Shown here: positions 21,101 through 28,735 of the stretch, piece after piece
Position numbering within the stretch: the stretch's first letter is position 1
Layout of the letters: each line of letters opens with the position of its first letter
Assembly: GCF_000010805.1 (NCBI RefSeq)
Contig: NC_012522.1
Span: 2,480,001 to 2,544,000, forward strand
Source: Rhodococcus opacus B4
GTDB lineage: Bacteria; Actinomycetota; Actinomycetes; Mycobacteriales; Mycobacteriaceae
Length of the DNA: 64,000 nt
Direction of reading: 5' to 3'
Position numbers and translations under genes: made by a program
The notes under the pieces: model-generated
Told to the model about the DNA's origin: nothing
Seen by the model: only the letters and a program-made list of their open reading frames with translations
Databases searched by the model: none

Positions 21101-21712
21101 GGTGCTCTCGTAGGCCTCGCCGAGGTCGGCGAAGAAGAGCCCCCAGGAATCGTCGTCCCACGCGATGTGGTGCGCGACGAGCAGCAGCACGTGCCGATTC
21201 GGAGCGGTGCGAATCACCGTCGTGCGCAACGGGGGGTCGGTCGTGAGGTCGAACGGCCGGGCGAATTCCTCGGCGGCCAGGCGCCCGATCTGCTCGTCGC
21301 GTTCCCCGACCGCCAGACCGGACACGTCGTGCACGGTCCACGCGGGTGTTCCCCGTTCGGCCACCACCTGGAACGGGGTCCCGTCGGCGTCGGTGTGGTA
21401 TGTCGTGCGCAGGAGGTCGTGGCGGGCCGTCACCGTCTGCACCGAGCGGAACAGGCGGTCGGTGTCGAGCGCGCCCTCGAGTTCGACACCGACACCGATG
21501 TTCAGTGCGGCGTGGGTGGGGTCGAGGTCGTGGACGAACCACATGCGTCGCTGGCCCTCGGACAGCGGGAACCGGGATCGCGGATCTCGCTTCCGGACGG
21601 CGTGCGCACGGACGGTATCGGCGGTGAGATTACGCTCGGTGAGCTTGCGGCGCAACAGAGTCCGTCGCCGCTCCTGCGCGGCCAGATTCGGGTCGACATC
21701 GCTGGGTGACAC
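15158..21712 (-). CDS. NRPS, two modules C-A-PCP-C-A-PCP without thioesterase
   Basis: 2184 residues from GTG 21712 (GGAAGGA site); the frame is open to 21838 but the extra codons cross the iron boxes. Module 1: C ([26 protein letters not shown]), A ([30 protein letters not shown]), PCP ([11 protein letters not shown]). Module 2: C ([24 protein letters not shown]), A ([32 protein letters not shown]), PCP ([11 protein letters not shown]). It ends with an Ala/Glu/Pro-rich tail and [18 protein letters not shown]2 has an unusual pocket (FLDGGLELL). It should add the last two residues; one is probably hydroxyornithine, given the monooxygenase. With no thioesterase, release may be by side-chain cyclization of a C-terminal hydroxyornithine. 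Confidence 0.9.
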   Translation of the reverse strand: MSPSDVDPNLAAQERRRTLLRRKLTERNLTADTVRAHAVRKRDPRSRFPLSEGQRRMWFVHDLDPTHAALNIGVGVELEGALDTDRLFRSVQTVTARHDLLRTTYHTDADGTPFQVVAERGTPAWTVHDVSGLAVGERDEQIGRLAAEEFARPFDLTTDPPLRTTVIRTAPNRHVLLLVAHHIAWDDDSWGLFFADLGEAYESTAPVDALRIRDDTAQYLDVEVLDRPDTSDADREDVAYWRSVYAQPPEALELPGEHGRPSAVPAVSAALGGRVPDEVAERVRALAHKTGATPFMVLLAAFVAVVHRYTGSADLLTATPVVNRPAAAGRALGYFGNTVVLRNRVDPRGSFRSLVEHTRDVAVGAFTHQGAGLDRVVREVNPGRGGGLDALPRLGFGVRSGIGTGFRPPGITCARTDLHGAVAQVPLGVMAEFDDGITLELEYQTEVLDENLAAQLLRHFVQFLSAASEEPDRPIDVIDLLGADRARVSDWSRGARAPAATRTLPDLVQARIAETPDAVALVLDDLRISYAELGARANRLAHWLIAQSIGPEDLVALPFGRSVEMVVAALAVVQTGAAYLPIDPTYPADRIEYLLTDARPTSTLDDLDAAEAAAQDFPATPPTDADRVRPLRTANLAYVIYTSGSTGLPKGVAISHAAIVEHFEWMEREYVAYSDDALLQVASTSFDVSVGEIFGTLFGGARLVIPKPDGLTDIPYLTTLLRTEHVTAMHFVPSLLGLFLMLPGAEEWTSLRRVPIGGEALPGELADKFTATFDAMLHNFYGPTETTLAATRFKVEGAQGTRTVPIGTPKANTEVYVLDPVLGLVPPGVVGEVYIGGSQLARGYLGRPALTAERFVADPHTPCGRLYRTGDLARWNSDGDLEFVGRADDQVKIRGYRIELGEVEAAVTAHPAVAAAVVIAHESEAAGKSLAAYVVAASPDALDTADVRARVADALPEHMVPATVTVVREIPITANGKLDRGALPAPEPQAPAPSREPSTPTEARLCAIFADALGRDRVGVDESFFDLGGHSLLATRLVSRLRAEFGADVSIRDAFEVPTVAGLAALVDARGEAAGASPRPGLRRAERPPRIPLSYAQLRLWFLYRLEGPNPTYDIPFAARIDGPLDAGALAEAIGDVVARHEILRTTYPDHEGKPYQLVHDPSPIDVPLVDLGAHGDRESRLAAELAEAAAHSFVLESELPIRARILRLAPGEHVVSLVIHHIAGDEWSAPILFGDLAVAYAARLGGTAPAWPELPLQYADYALWQREMLDDDTSTDTVGGRQIAYWRSVLADLPEDTTVLRDRPRPPIASSRGDTVTFAVPDRVHAGLTELARTCGASEFMILQTAVAVLLAKLGAGEDIPLGTPVAGRAEHDLREIVGFFVNTLVLRNDLSGNPTLRTAVLRARETALGAFSHQDLPFERLVDVLGPDRSLSRHPLFQVLVHLRESGAHSEVRAVGVGRDVRLTTIVPESGTAKFDLTVDFHVTDGELRGGLNYRTDLYDRRTVERLATWLGRVLAEFADHPDRHLRDVDVSAPADRERLLGWSRGDAPDPAAPASVPELLEPSRAFGPDVIAVECGDDTVTYPRLHVLSDRLAALLRRRGAGPGTFVALAVPRSIDMVVALVAVMKSGAAFLPLDLRYPAERLAFMIADAAPVCVVTTGAVGGTLPPVPGVDLLVLDDPATIHDLAGVAVETLPFPRGDEAAYFLFTSGSTGRPKGVVGTHRAMANRLAWQPRLFPVHPPADAPDAGDVRLAQGSLSFLDGGLELLAGIAAGARLILADDAEARDLEALARLLGRHPIGQVTAVASAVSVLVDTAPDVVRRVPRWVCSGEPLTPSLLAALAGTAPDSDIVNAYGTTETAGSIVRGLMEPGVLRVGRPVPGVRLLVLDDALKPVPQGVVGEIYVAGAQLARGYWNRPGLTAARFVAHPSPDRAGERLYRTGDRGSWNPDGHLCFAGRTDHQVKVRGYRIELGEVENALRSAPGVATAAARTYGRDGATSLAGYVVPRDTGPDRDEGQFLAAVRAHLDRTLPGYMLPATVTALETMPTTGSGKLDRLSLPVPQVATAGHFEPPVTATERALAALFEEILGVTEVGRSDGFFTLGGDSIVSIQLAGRARSAGLVLTPQLVFEYSTLAELAEACDRAAAQAEPEPEPAEPSAPMSVSGLDPDQLAALRKSWDARG

Positions 21713-21765
21713 CGTCGGAGGGTCCTTCCCACGTTCCGATGGCTTTTGCCGATTCGGGTAGGCAA

Positions 21766-21804
21766 TCAGGGTTGCCTTCCCTAGAATGGGTGAGCCTAGC
21801 CTAA
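21766..21804. promoter_or_regulatory. Two adjacent IdeR/DtxR iron boxes in a divergent promoter
   Basis: On the minus strand, CTAGGGAAGGCAACCCTGA (plus 21766-21784) matches 13 of 19 consensus positions, and TTAGGCTAGGCTCACCCAT (plus 21786-21804) matches 15 of 19. Their centres are 20 bp apart, so two repressor dimers could sit on one helix face. They separate the two-module NRPS (start 21712, minus) from the five-gene tailoring operon (start 21881, plus), placing both under iron control. Confidence 0.82.
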
Positions 21805-21880
21805 ATGAAACCACTCCGAGATTTCCGGCGAACAGCAATTTCGACCGCCTCAGCCGGCAACCGAGAGAGGCGGGACCCCG

Positions 21881-22516
21881 ATGACCGGATTCGAATCGAC
21901 CGACCTGCTGTATCGCCAGATACGTACCGGGCTACCAGCCGACGTGCTGGCGGTCCCCGCCCCGCCCGTACCCCAGCTCGGCGACCCCTACGAAGTGCGC
22001 ATACCCGACCCCGACGGACCCGATCCGGAGGTGATCGCCGACTGGATGCAGCGCCCCCACCTGGTCGAAGCCTGGGATTCGGCCTGGCCGGTGCCACGGT
22101 GGCGCGACTATCTCCGGGCCCAGCTCGCGGGTAGCTACTCGGTGCCCCTGATCTACACCCAGCTCGGCGTCGGCTCCGCCTATGTCGAGCTCTACCGGGC
22201 CGCCCAGGACAGCATCGCCCGGTGCTACTACGCCGATCCGCACGACATCGGCGTGCACATCGCCATCGCGGACGACGACAACACCGGCCGTGGACTGGGG
22301 CCCGCCGCGTTCGCACCCGGCGTCCTCGCGGTCTTCCGGGATGACCCGCAGTGCAATCGGATCATGTACGACCCGGACCACCGCAACGCGTCCGCACGCC
22401 GGGCGCTCGAGTCGGTGGGAGCGACGTTTCTCGGCGAACACGAGACCGCGAATCGGCGTCGCGCCCTGTACGCCACCGTCCGGGCGCCCGAGTTCGTCCC
22501 GACAGCGCGCACATGA
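21881..22516 (+). CDS. Siderophore hydroxylamine N-acyltransferase (MbtK/IucB/AlcB type GNAT)
   Basis: 211 residues with the siderophore acyltransferase pattern: [20 protein letters not shown], then Y-x-E-x-Y-R ([18 protein letters not shown]), [10 protein letters not shown], the acyl-CoA loop NTGRGLGPA, and [10 protein letters not shown]. Enzymes of this group acylate the N-hydroxylated side chain of lysine or ornithine to make a hydroxamate, here probably with acetyl-CoA or another short acyl-CoA. No formyltransferase was seen, so acetylation is more likely than formylation. It is the first gene of a five-gene operon behind paired iron boxes, and its stop overlaps the next start (ATGA). Confidence 0.85.
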   Translation: MTGFESTDLLYRQIRTGLPADVLAVPAPPVPQLGDPYEVRIPDPDGPDPEVIADWMQRPHLVEAWDSAWPVPRWRDYLRAQLAGSYSVPLIYTQLGVGSAYVELYRAAQDSIARCYYADPHDIGVHIAIADDDNTGRGLGPAAFAPGVLAVFRDDPQCNRIMYDPDHRNASARRALESVGATFLGEHETANRRRALYATVRAPEFVPTART

Positions 22517-24120
22517 GCGAAAATACAGACCACCGAGTCGGTTTCGTTCCGTTCCCCGACGCCGACTCCGACCGATACCGGGCGTGCGGATACTGGCGGG
22601 GCGAACCACTCGGTGACATCCTGCGGCGTGCCGCGCACCGCTGGCCGCAACGCCCGGCCATCCTGGCCGACGACACGACCACCTACGCGCAACTCGATTC
22701 GGCGGCCGACCGGATGGCCTCGGGATTGATGCGGATGGGCTTCGCCCCCGGCGACCGGGTCGTCGTCCAGCTCCCCAACGTTCCCGAATTCGCAGTGGTG
22801 TTCTTCGGGCTGCTCCGGGCCGCCGCCATCCCCGTGCTGTGCCTGCCCGCACACCGCGAACGGGAGATCGGACACCTCGCCGCACTGTCGGGTGCGATCG
22901 GTTATGTGGTCGCCGACCGCGTCGGCGGGTACGACTACCGCGAGCTGGCACGGGCCGTGCGCGCCGCCGCGCCGTCCGTCGAACACGTCCTCGTGCACGG
23001 CGACGCCAGGGAATTCACCTCGCTGGCGTCGGTTCCCGCCACTGTTCGCGAGCTCCCCACCGTCGATCCGGCCGACGTCGCGGTGCTGCTGATCTCCGGG
23101 GGGACGACCGGTGTTCCCAAACTCATCGCCCGCACACACGACGACTACGCGTACAACGCGCGGGCGAGCGCAGAGGTGTGCGCCCTGACCGGAGACGACG
23201 TCTACCTCGTCGCATTGCCTGCCGCACACAACTTCCCACTCGCCTGCCCCGGCATCCTCGGCACGTTCGGTGTCGGCGGCGCCGTGACGTTCCTCGCCGA
23301 CCCGAGCCCCGAGTCCGCATTCGCCGCCATCGAACGACACCGCGCCACCGTCACCGCCGTGGTGCCGCCGCTCGCGCAACTGTGGTGCACCGCCACCGAA
23401 TGGGAATCCGCCGATCCGGGTTCGCTGCGGCTGCTGCAGGTCGGCGGTGCGAAGCTGGCCGAGAACGCGGCCCGTGAGGTCCGGCCGCGGCTGGGTGCCG
23501 CGCTGCAACAGGTGTTCGGGATGGCCGAGGGGCTGCTGAACTACACGCGGCTCGACGACCCCGACGATCTGGTCGCGACCAGCCAGGGCCGGCCGCTGTC
23601 CGAACTGGACGAGGTCCGGATCGTCGACGACGCCGGCAACGACGTCCCCGCCGGAACGGAGGGCGAGTTGCTCACACGCGGTCCCTACACGATCCGGGGG
23701 TACTACCGCGCCGCCGAGCACAACGCCCGCGCCTTCACCGCCGACGGCTTCTACCGCAGTGGCGACCTGGTCCGCCGACTGCCGTCCGGTCACCTGGTCG
23801 TCACCGGCCGCATCAAGGACGTCATCAACCGGGGCGGCGAGAGCGTGTCCGCCGGCGAAGTGGAGGAGCACCTGCTCGCGCATCCGGCCGTGGTCCAGGT
23901 CGCGGTGATCGGCCTGCCCGACGACGATCTGGGTGAACGAGTCTGTGCAGCAATGGTCGTCGACGACACCCTGCCCACCCTCGCGCAGCTCAAGGACTTT
24001 CTGACCGGACGCGGTCTGGCACCGTTCAAGCACCCCGACCTGCTCCACGTCGTCGAGCACCTGCCGGTCACGGCAGTCGGGAAGATCGACAAACGTGCGG
24101 TTGCCGCGGACATCGGATGA
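22513..24120 (+). CDS. Aryl-AMP ligase, predicted salicyl-AMP ligase (MbtA/YbtE/EntE family)
   Basis: 535 residues from ATG 22513, inside the previous stop. It has the AMP-binding P-loop variant LLISGGTTGVPKL, the aryl-acid signature LPAAHNFPLACPG, QVFGMAEGLLNYTR, and the C-terminal hinge and catalytic Lys (TAVGKIDKR). It adenylates a hydroxybenzoate and loads it onto the aryl carrier domain of the starter NRPS. In the DhbE numbering I know, position 240 is Ser in dihydroxybenzoate enzymes and Cys in salicylate enzymes, and 337 is Val versus Leu; here I read Cys (PLACPG) and Leu (EGLLNYT), the salicylate pair. The next gene, a salicylate synthase, agrees. Confidence 0.9.
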   Translation: MSENTDHRVGFVPFPDADSDRYRACGYWRGEPLGDILRRAAHRWPQRPAILADDTTTYAQLDSAADRMASGLMRMGFAPGDRVVVQLPNVPEFAVVFFGLLRAAAIPVLCLPAHREREIGHLAALSGAIGYVVADRVGGYDYRELARAVRAAAPSVEHVLVHGDAREFTSLASVPATVRELPTVDPADVAVLLISGGTTGVPKLIARTHDDYAYNARASAEVCALTGDDVYLVALPAAHNFPLACPGILGTFGVGGAVTFLADPSPESAFAAIERHRATVTAVVPPLAQLWCTATEWESADPGSLRLLQVGGAKLAENAAREVRPRLGAALQQVFGMAEGLLNYTRLDDPDDLVATSQGRPLSELDEVRIVDDAGNDVPAGTEGELLTRGPYTIRGYYRAAEHNARAFTADGFYRSGDLVRRLPSGHLVVTGRIKDVINRGGESVSAGEVEEHLLAHPAVVQVAVIGLPDDDLGERVCAAMVVDDTLPTLAQLKDFLTGRGLAPFKHPDLLHVVEHLPVTAVGKIDKRAVAADIG

Positions 24121-25445
24121 GTGCGGTGACCGGCGGCGAGGACCCCCTGTGGGTCGCGAGGAACGGAGATCCCGTGGCGGCGGTCGCCCGCCTCGCATCG
24201 GCGGGCGGATTCGACGACTACGTGGTCTACGAGCGTCCGGGAGAGTGGACCTTCGCCGGCGGGACCCGCGGGGCGATCGAACTCGACTCCGACTCGTTGC
24301 GCGTCCGGTGGGACCGACAGGACCGCGTGTCGGCGTGGTCCGGGCTGCCCGCCCGGGCCCTCGACGACGCGTTGAGTTCACTTCCCGTCGACGGGCAGAG
24401 CGTCTACGGCTGGATCGGCTTCGAATTCTGCGCGTATCACCTGCGGTCCGCGGCGCGCCTGCAGGCGCCGACCAAGCTGGCCCGGCTTCTCGTCCCACAC
24501 ATCGAAGTTCGCGTCACCGAGTCGGGAGCCCGGATCGACGGCGGCGACGACGCCACGCGCGCCCGGGTCCGCGAACTCCTCCTCACGCCCACGGTGGACC
24601 CGCCTCCCGCCACCGGCGCGGTCGACGTGCGAACCGACCCGACGTCCTATCGCGACCGCGTCGCCAAGGCCGTCGAGGAGATCCGCTGCGGCGCTTACCA
24701 GAAGGTTATTATCTCGCGGGAGATCACGGTCCCGTTCGCGGTCGACCTCCCCGCCACCTATGTCCGGGGACGCACCCACAACTCCCCCGCCCGGTCGTTC
24801 CTCCTCCGGCTCGGTGGGCTCGCGGCCACCGGCTTCAGCCCGGAGTTGGTCGGCGCGGTCGACGCCGCCGGCCTCGTCACCACCGAACCGCTCGCCGGCA
24901 CCCGCGCATTCGGCCGCGGCGCGGATCTCGATCTCCTCGCCCGCACCCAGCTGGAGACGGACCCGAAGGAGATCACCGAGCACGCGGTCTCGGTTCGTGC
25001 CTCGTTCGCCGACGTCGCCTCGATCGCCGAGCCGGGAAGCCCCTGCGTCTCGGATTTCATGTCGGTCCGCCAGCGCGGCAGCGTCCAGCATCTGGCTTCC
25101 ACCGTCCAGGGGCGATTGGCGCGGGGCCGCACCAACTGGGAGGCGCTCGAAGCGCTGTTCCCGTCCGTGACGGTCTCCGGCGTGCCGAAGGCCGTTGCCG
25201 TCGACGCCATCTTCCGCCTCGACGAAGCCGCGCGCGGATTGTATTCCGGTGCGGTCGTGCGTGTCTCACATCGGCGATCGCTCGAGGCGGCCCTCGTCCT
25301 GCGGGCCGTGTACGCCGAGAACGGCCGGACGTGGCTGCGGGCCGGTGCCGGCGTGATTGCACAGTCGTCGCCGGACCGAGAGTTCGAGGAGACCTGCGAG
25401 AAGTTCGCCAGCATCGCGCCCTATCTCGTTCCTGCGCGAGAGTGA
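24117..25445 (+). CDS. Salicylate synthase (MbtI/Irp9/YbtS type)
   Basis: 442 residues of the chorismate-binding family. It converts chorismate to isochorismate and then eliminates pyruvate to give salicylate, without a separate lyase. I see the catalytic Lys in AYQKVIISREI, the loop VTTEPLAGTRAFGRG, the metal-site segment DPKEITEHAVSVR and the C-terminal REFEETCEKF with its paired Glu. These, and SVQHLASTVQGRL, are very close to mycobacterial MbtI as I remember it. No isochorismatase or dihydroxybenzoate dehydrogenase gene is near, which fits salicylate rather than dihydroxybenzoate. Its ATG overlaps the ligase stop (ATGA). Confidence 0.92.
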   Translation: MSAVTGGEDPLWVARNGDPVAAVARLASAGGFDDYVVYERPGEWTFAGGTRGAIELDSDSLRVRWDRQDRVSAWSGLPARALDDALSSLPVDGQSVYGWIGFEFCAYHLRSAARLQAPTKLARLLVPHIEVRVTESGARIDGGDDATRARVRELLLTPTVDPPPATGAVDVRTDPTSYRDRVAKAVEEIRCGAYQKVIISREITVPFAVDLPATYVRGRTHNSPARSFLLRLGGLAATGFSPELVGAVDAAGLVTTEPLAGTRAFGRGADLDLLARTQLETDPKEITEHAVSVRASFADVASIAEPGSPCVSDFMSVRQRGSVQHLASTVQGRLARGRTNWEALEALFPSVTVSGVPKAVAVDAIFRLDEAARGLYSGAVVRVSHRRSLEAALVLRAVYAENGRTWLRAGAGVIAQSSPDREFEETCEKFASIAPYLVPARE

Positions 25446-25499
25446 TCGGCCCCGGTGCACCGGAACAGAGACGGCGAAACACACCCACGAAGGGTAGCT

Positions 25500-26936
25500 A
25501 TGCAGGCAGAGACAGCGGCAGAGGGAACAGTCCGGCGGGCCCGGGCGGCCCGCGCCACCACCAGCGAATGGGACCAATCGCGCACCGACGACGTCGTCCG
25601 GGCCGTCGGCTGGGAATGCTTTCGGGCCGAAAACGCTTCCCTGCTCGCCCGGCTGGCCGTCGACGCGACCCGGATGGGCGACGTCGTCGACCTGTTCACA
25701 CTGCACCGGAAGAGGGTCCTCGGCACTCTGCGGGACATGCACGGGCAGCGCACCGTCGGGGAGGTCGCGCGCGATGCCGCCCGCGGCACAGTGACGTGGG
25801 CCAAACCGCTGGGCGTGATCGCGGTCGTCGTGCCGGCGACAGCGCCGTGCACGGCCGTCGCGACCAATGTGCTGTCGGCGCTCAAGACCCGCAACGCGGT
25901 CGTGATCGGTTCCCACCCGGTGGCTGCGGCCGCCGTGGCGGTCGCGGTCGAACAGATCCGGACCGGTCTGCGGCGCACCGGCGCCGACCCGGATCTGGTG
26001 CAACTACTGGACGCCCCCGACCGCGAACTCACGTCCGCCCTGATGGCGGCCGCAGACTTCGTGGTCGCGACGGGCGGGCGGAACACCGTGCAGCGGGCGT
26101 ACCGCAGCGGGACGCCCGCGGTCAGCGGCGGATCCGGCAACGCGACCGTGATCGTCGACGACCTGGCCGACATCGGCGACGCCGCGTCGAAGATCATCGC
26201 GGGCGCGGCGTTCAACAACGGGACCTCGTGCTCGTCGGAGAGCAACGTCCTAGTGGACCGGAGCCGGCTCGAACCACTCGTCCGCGCGCTGGTGTCGTGC
26301 GGCGGATGGTTGTGCACGGAGGAGCAGGCCGCCCTCGTGCAGCGCACACTCTGGCGCGACGGGGTGCACGACCGGACGCTCGTCGGCCGCCCGGCCAGGG
26401 TGATCGCCGACCGTTGCGGCTTCGAGCCACCGGCGCACCACGCGGTGGCGGGTCTGATCGTCCAGCGTCCGCGGCCCGAACCCGGCCACCCGCTCTTCAC
26501 CGAGAAGCTGACGCCGCTCGTCACCGTCGCCCCGTATTCCGACTTCGGCTCGGCGGTAGAGCAACTCGGGCGCATCCTCGCTCACAGCGGGGCGGGACAC
26601 AGCTGCGGCATCTACACCGGTGACGACGAGGTCGCCCGGGACCGGGTCGCGCAATTGGCCGCCGCGACGGACGTCTGCCGGGTGATGGTGAACCAGTCCA
26701 CGATGGGGAACGCCGGAAGTTTCGACAACGGTGTCGCGTTCACGTCGACCGTGTCCAGCGGAAGCTGGGGTGGTTGCAGCCGGTCGGTGAACATCACCTT
26801 CCGCCACTTCCTGAACACGACGACGGTGTCCTACCCGCTTCCGCCGGTGGTGCCCGACCTGGCGGAGATATTCGGCGCCGAACTGGACGAGGAAGACAGC
26901 GTTCCACTGCCGGCGCCGGGACGGCCGGGACCATGA
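25500..26936 (+). CDS. CoA-acylating aldehyde dehydrogenase-like protein in the siderophore operon
   Basis: 478 residues, aldehyde dehydrogenase superfamily, closest to acylating members (SauS sulfoacetaldehyde dehydrogenase, the N half of AdhE). The catalytic Cys is in FNNGTSCSSESN. Other group features are WAKPLGVIAVVVPATAPC, the NAD segment FVVATGGRNTVQRAYRSG, and the Gly-rich end GSFDNGVAFTSTVSSGSWGG. Such enzymes interconvert aldehyde, NAD(P) and acyl-CoA. The start is ATG 25500 with AAGGG; the frame is open back to 25455. It is 54 bases after the salicylate synthase and shares ATGA with the monooxygenase. Its role is unknown; making the acyl-CoA for the acyltransferase is one possibility. 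Confidence 0.75.
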   Translation: MQAETAAEGTVRRARAARATTSEWDQSRTDDVVRAVGWECFRAENASLLARLAVDATRMGDVVDLFTLHRKRVLGTLRDMHGQRTVGEVARDAARGTVTWAKPLGVIAVVVPATAPCTAVATNVLSALKTRNAVVIGSHPVAAAAVAVAVEQIRTGLRRTGADPDLVQLLDAPDRELTSALMAAADFVVATGGRNTVQRAYRSGTPAVSGGSGNATVIVDDLADIGDAASKIIAGAAFNNGTSCSSESNVLVDRSRLEPLVRALVSCGGWLCTEEQAALVQRTLWRDGVHDRTLVGRPARVIADRCGFEPPAHHAVAGLIVQRPRPEPGHPLFTEKLTPLVTVAPYSDFGSAVEQLGRILAHSGAGHSCGIYTGDDEVARDRVAQLAAATDVCRVMVNQSTMGNAGSFDNGVAFTSTVSSGSWGGCSRSVNITFRHFLNTTTVSYPLPPVVPDLAEIFGAELDEEDSVPLPAPGRPGP

Positions 26937-28228
26937 CCGGGCAGTCCAGGGGGATACCCGGCGACCCAGTCGTTCTCGACATCGTCGGCGTCGGATTCGG
27001 TCCGTCCAACCTGTCCCTCGCGATCGCGGTCGCGGAACACAACTCCGCCTGCCCACCGGGAGAGCGAATCGGCGCCCTGTTCTTCGAGAGCCAGGACAGA
27101 TTCTCGTGGCATCCGGGGATGCTGCTGGACGGCGCGACGATGCAGGTCGCTTTCCCGAAAGACCTGGTGACACTGCGGAACCCGACGAGCCGGTACACGT
27201 TCCTGAATTACCTGTTCGTTCGCGGCCGCCTGGTCGATTTCGTCAATCACCAGACCTTCTTCCCGTCACGGTACGAGTTCCAGGACTACCTGCGGTGGGC
27301 GGCCGAGCAGGTCGATGCGGACGTCCGTTACGAGTCGTCCGTGCAGCGAGTGCGCCCGCTCTTCGACGACCGGGGCGTCGCCGACCAGTTCCTGGTCGAG
27401 ACGGCCGATGGAACACAGGTCCGGACCCGAAACGTGGTGCTGGGTACCGGTCTGGCGCCCCGGATTCCGGACTGGGTGACCCCGTCGGCTCGCTGCTTCC
27501 ACAACAAGGATTTCCTCACCCGGATGGCGGAACTACCCGAGCCGGTACACGGGCGGTTCGTCGTGCTCGGCGCCGGACAGAGCGCGGCAGAGGTCGTCCA
27601 GTACCTCCACGCCACCTATCGAGACGCCGAGATCCACAGCGTGTTCGCCCGATTCGGCTACAGCCCGGCCGACGACAGTCCCTACGCCAACCGGATCTTC
27701 GACCCCGGCACCGTCGACGAATTGCATCGTGCACCCCCGCAGGAGCGCGACCGGCTTCTGCGATTGCACCGTGGCACCAACTATTCGGCGGTCGACTCCG
27801 AACTCATCGACGCCCTCTACGCCACGGAGTATCAGGAACGGGTCCGGGGCGAGCGCCGCCTGTTCATGCGCCGGGCCTCCACGATCGCCGACACCGTCGA
27901 GACGGACCGCGGGCTCGAGGTCTCGATCCGGAATCTGCTGGACGGAAGCGTCGAGACGTTGACGTGTGACGCCGTCGTGCTGGCAACGGGATACACCCCG
28001 GCGCCGCTGCGCCCGCTGTTCGGCGACTTCCTGCCCTCGACCGAGTCGTCGCGGGAGGTGTCCCGCGACTATCGCCTGCGGACCGACCCGTGCCTGCGAG
28101 CGGGCATCTACCTCCAGGGTGGAACCGAAACCACGCACGGGATCACGTCGTCGCTGTTGTCCAATGTCGCGGTCCGGGCCGGTGAGGTCCTGCATTCGGT
28201 GCTCGCCCATCGCGCCACCCCCACGTGA
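26933..28228 (+). CDS. L-ornithine/L-lysine N-monooxygenase (SidA/PvdA/IucD family)
   Basis: 431 residues. FAD motif GVGFGPSNLSLAIAV at the N-terminus, the substrate/FAD segment FSWHPGMLLDGATMQVAFPK with DLVTLRNPTSRYTFLNYL, the NADPH motif VLGAGQSAAEVV at about 205, and the late motif VLATGYTPAP. NTNYSVVD of ornithine enzymes appears here as GTNYSAVD. It N-hydroxylates the side-chain amine of ornithine (or lysine) with NADPH and O2, the first step of hydroxamate formation, before acylation by the product at 21881. The start overlaps the previous stop, and the stop codon TGA is inside the flanking repeat element. Confidence 0.9.
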   Translation: MTGQSRGIPGDPVVLDIVGVGFGPSNLSLAIAVAEHNSACPPGERIGALFFESQDRFSWHPGMLLDGATMQVAFPKDLVTLRNPTSRYTFLNYLFVRGRLVDFVNHQTFFPSRYEFQDYLRWAAEQVDADVRYESSVQRVRPLFDDRGVADQFLVETADGTQVRTRNVVLGTGLAPRIPDWVTPSARCFHNKDFLTRMAELPEPVHGRFVVLGAGQSAAEVVQYLHATYRDAEIHSVFARFGYSPADDSPYANRIFDPGTVDELHRAPPQERDRLLRLHRGTNYSAVDSELIDALYATEYQERVRGERRLFMRRASTIADTVETDRGLEVSIRNLLDGSVETLTCDAVVLATGYTPAPLRPLFGDFLPSTESSREVSRDYRLRTDPCLRAGIYLQGGTETTHGITSSLLSNVAVRAGEVLHSVLAHRATPT

Positions 28229-28287
28229 GCGGCAACGCCCCCAGGTGAGCGGCAAAGTGTGCCGGGGCACGCGTTGCCGCTCACGTG
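28219..28287. repeat. Palindromic element with duplicated left arm at the right edge of the siderophore locus
   Basis: A copy related to the palindrome at 5214-5259. The left arm occurs twice: CCCCCACGTGAGCGGCAA (28219) and CCCCCAGGTGAGCGGCAA (28238). The second pairs across a GG centre with a 22-base right arm ending TTGCCGCTCACGTG at 28287. The monooxygenase stop (28226-28228) lies in the first arm, and the stop of the convergent membrane-protein gene (28281-28283) in the right arm. It probably acts as a bidirectional terminator or is a mobile repeat that both genes have adapted to. Confidence 0.68.
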
Positions 28288-28730
28288 GGGGGTTGGTCGA
28301 GCCGGCTGCGGTAGAACAGCACCGTCACGGCGACCACCGCTTCGAGCGCGGCCGTCGCGAGTGCCGCCGACATGGCGGGTGACATCACATGGGTCATCGG
28401 AGCCGTCGCCGCCGCATGCATCGCGTGCCCGTGGTGGCTGCCACCTCCGGAACCGGGACTCATCACGGTCAGGTGCAGTGCGATCATCCCGACGTTCATC
28501 ATCGCGACCAGTCCCCAGTCCCGGTTCGAACCCCGCGTCCACAGGTGCCCCGCGCAGTACAGGCATCCGAGGATCATCGCGAGGGTCACCACCCCGACCA
28601 TCGGCGAAGACGCCGCATGCTCACCGAGTGTCCCGGCGTGCAGCCCCGCCGTGGCGACCGCGAGGCCCGCGGCCGCCCGCCGCCACCAGTGGCTGGTGCG
28701 GCGGGCGGCCGGAGTGAAGACGGTAGACAC
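28281..28730 (-). CDS. Small His-rich multi-pass membrane protein (DUF5134-like)
   Basis: 149 residues from GTG 28730, five bases past the amine oxidase stop. About four hydrophobic segments (AAAGLAVATAGLHAGTL; VGVVTLAMILGCLYCAG; LVAMMNVGMIALHLTVM; AMSAALATAALEAVVAVTVL), and a His-rich loop GSHHGHAMHAAA next to histidines in the membrane segments. I recall this arrangement from actinobacterial DUF5134 proteins, whose function is unknown. It lies directly downstream of a copper amine oxidase, so a part in copper supply is conceivable but unproved. The stop lies in the flanking palindrome. Confidence 0.62.
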   Translation of the reverse strand: MSTVFTPAARRTSHWWRRAAAGLAVATAGLHAGTLGEHAASSPMVGVVTLAMILGCLYCAGHLWTRGSNRDWGLVAMMNVGMIALHLTVMSPGSGGGSHHGHAMHAAATAPMTHVMSPAMSAALATAALEAVVAVTVLFYRSRLDQPPT

Positions 28731-28735
28731 GACGT

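Noticed and set aside
19379..21709. A 776-codon open frame on the plus strand inside the large NRPS, and similar long frames at 8331, 9788 and 17132
   Set aside because: They are antisense to clear NRPS domains, rich in Arg/Gly/Asp typical of the third-position GC effect, and contain no recognisable motif.
5253..21712. A mycobactin or nocobactin locus
   Set aside because: There are no polyketide modules and no MbtE/F-type order; the chain here has an extra C-A-PCP-E module and a two-module terminal protein without thioesterase.
22513..25445. A 2,3-dihydroxybenzoate (heterobactin or rhodochelin-like) pathway
   Set aside because: The synthase is MbtI-like, the ligase has salicylate-type Cys and Leu, and isochorismatase and DHB dehydrogenase genes are absent.
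24095..26623. An 842-codon plus-strand frame across the ligase, salicylate synthase and dehydrogenase genes
   Set aside because: It is out of frame with three well-supported genes and has extreme Arg/Pro/Gly content.
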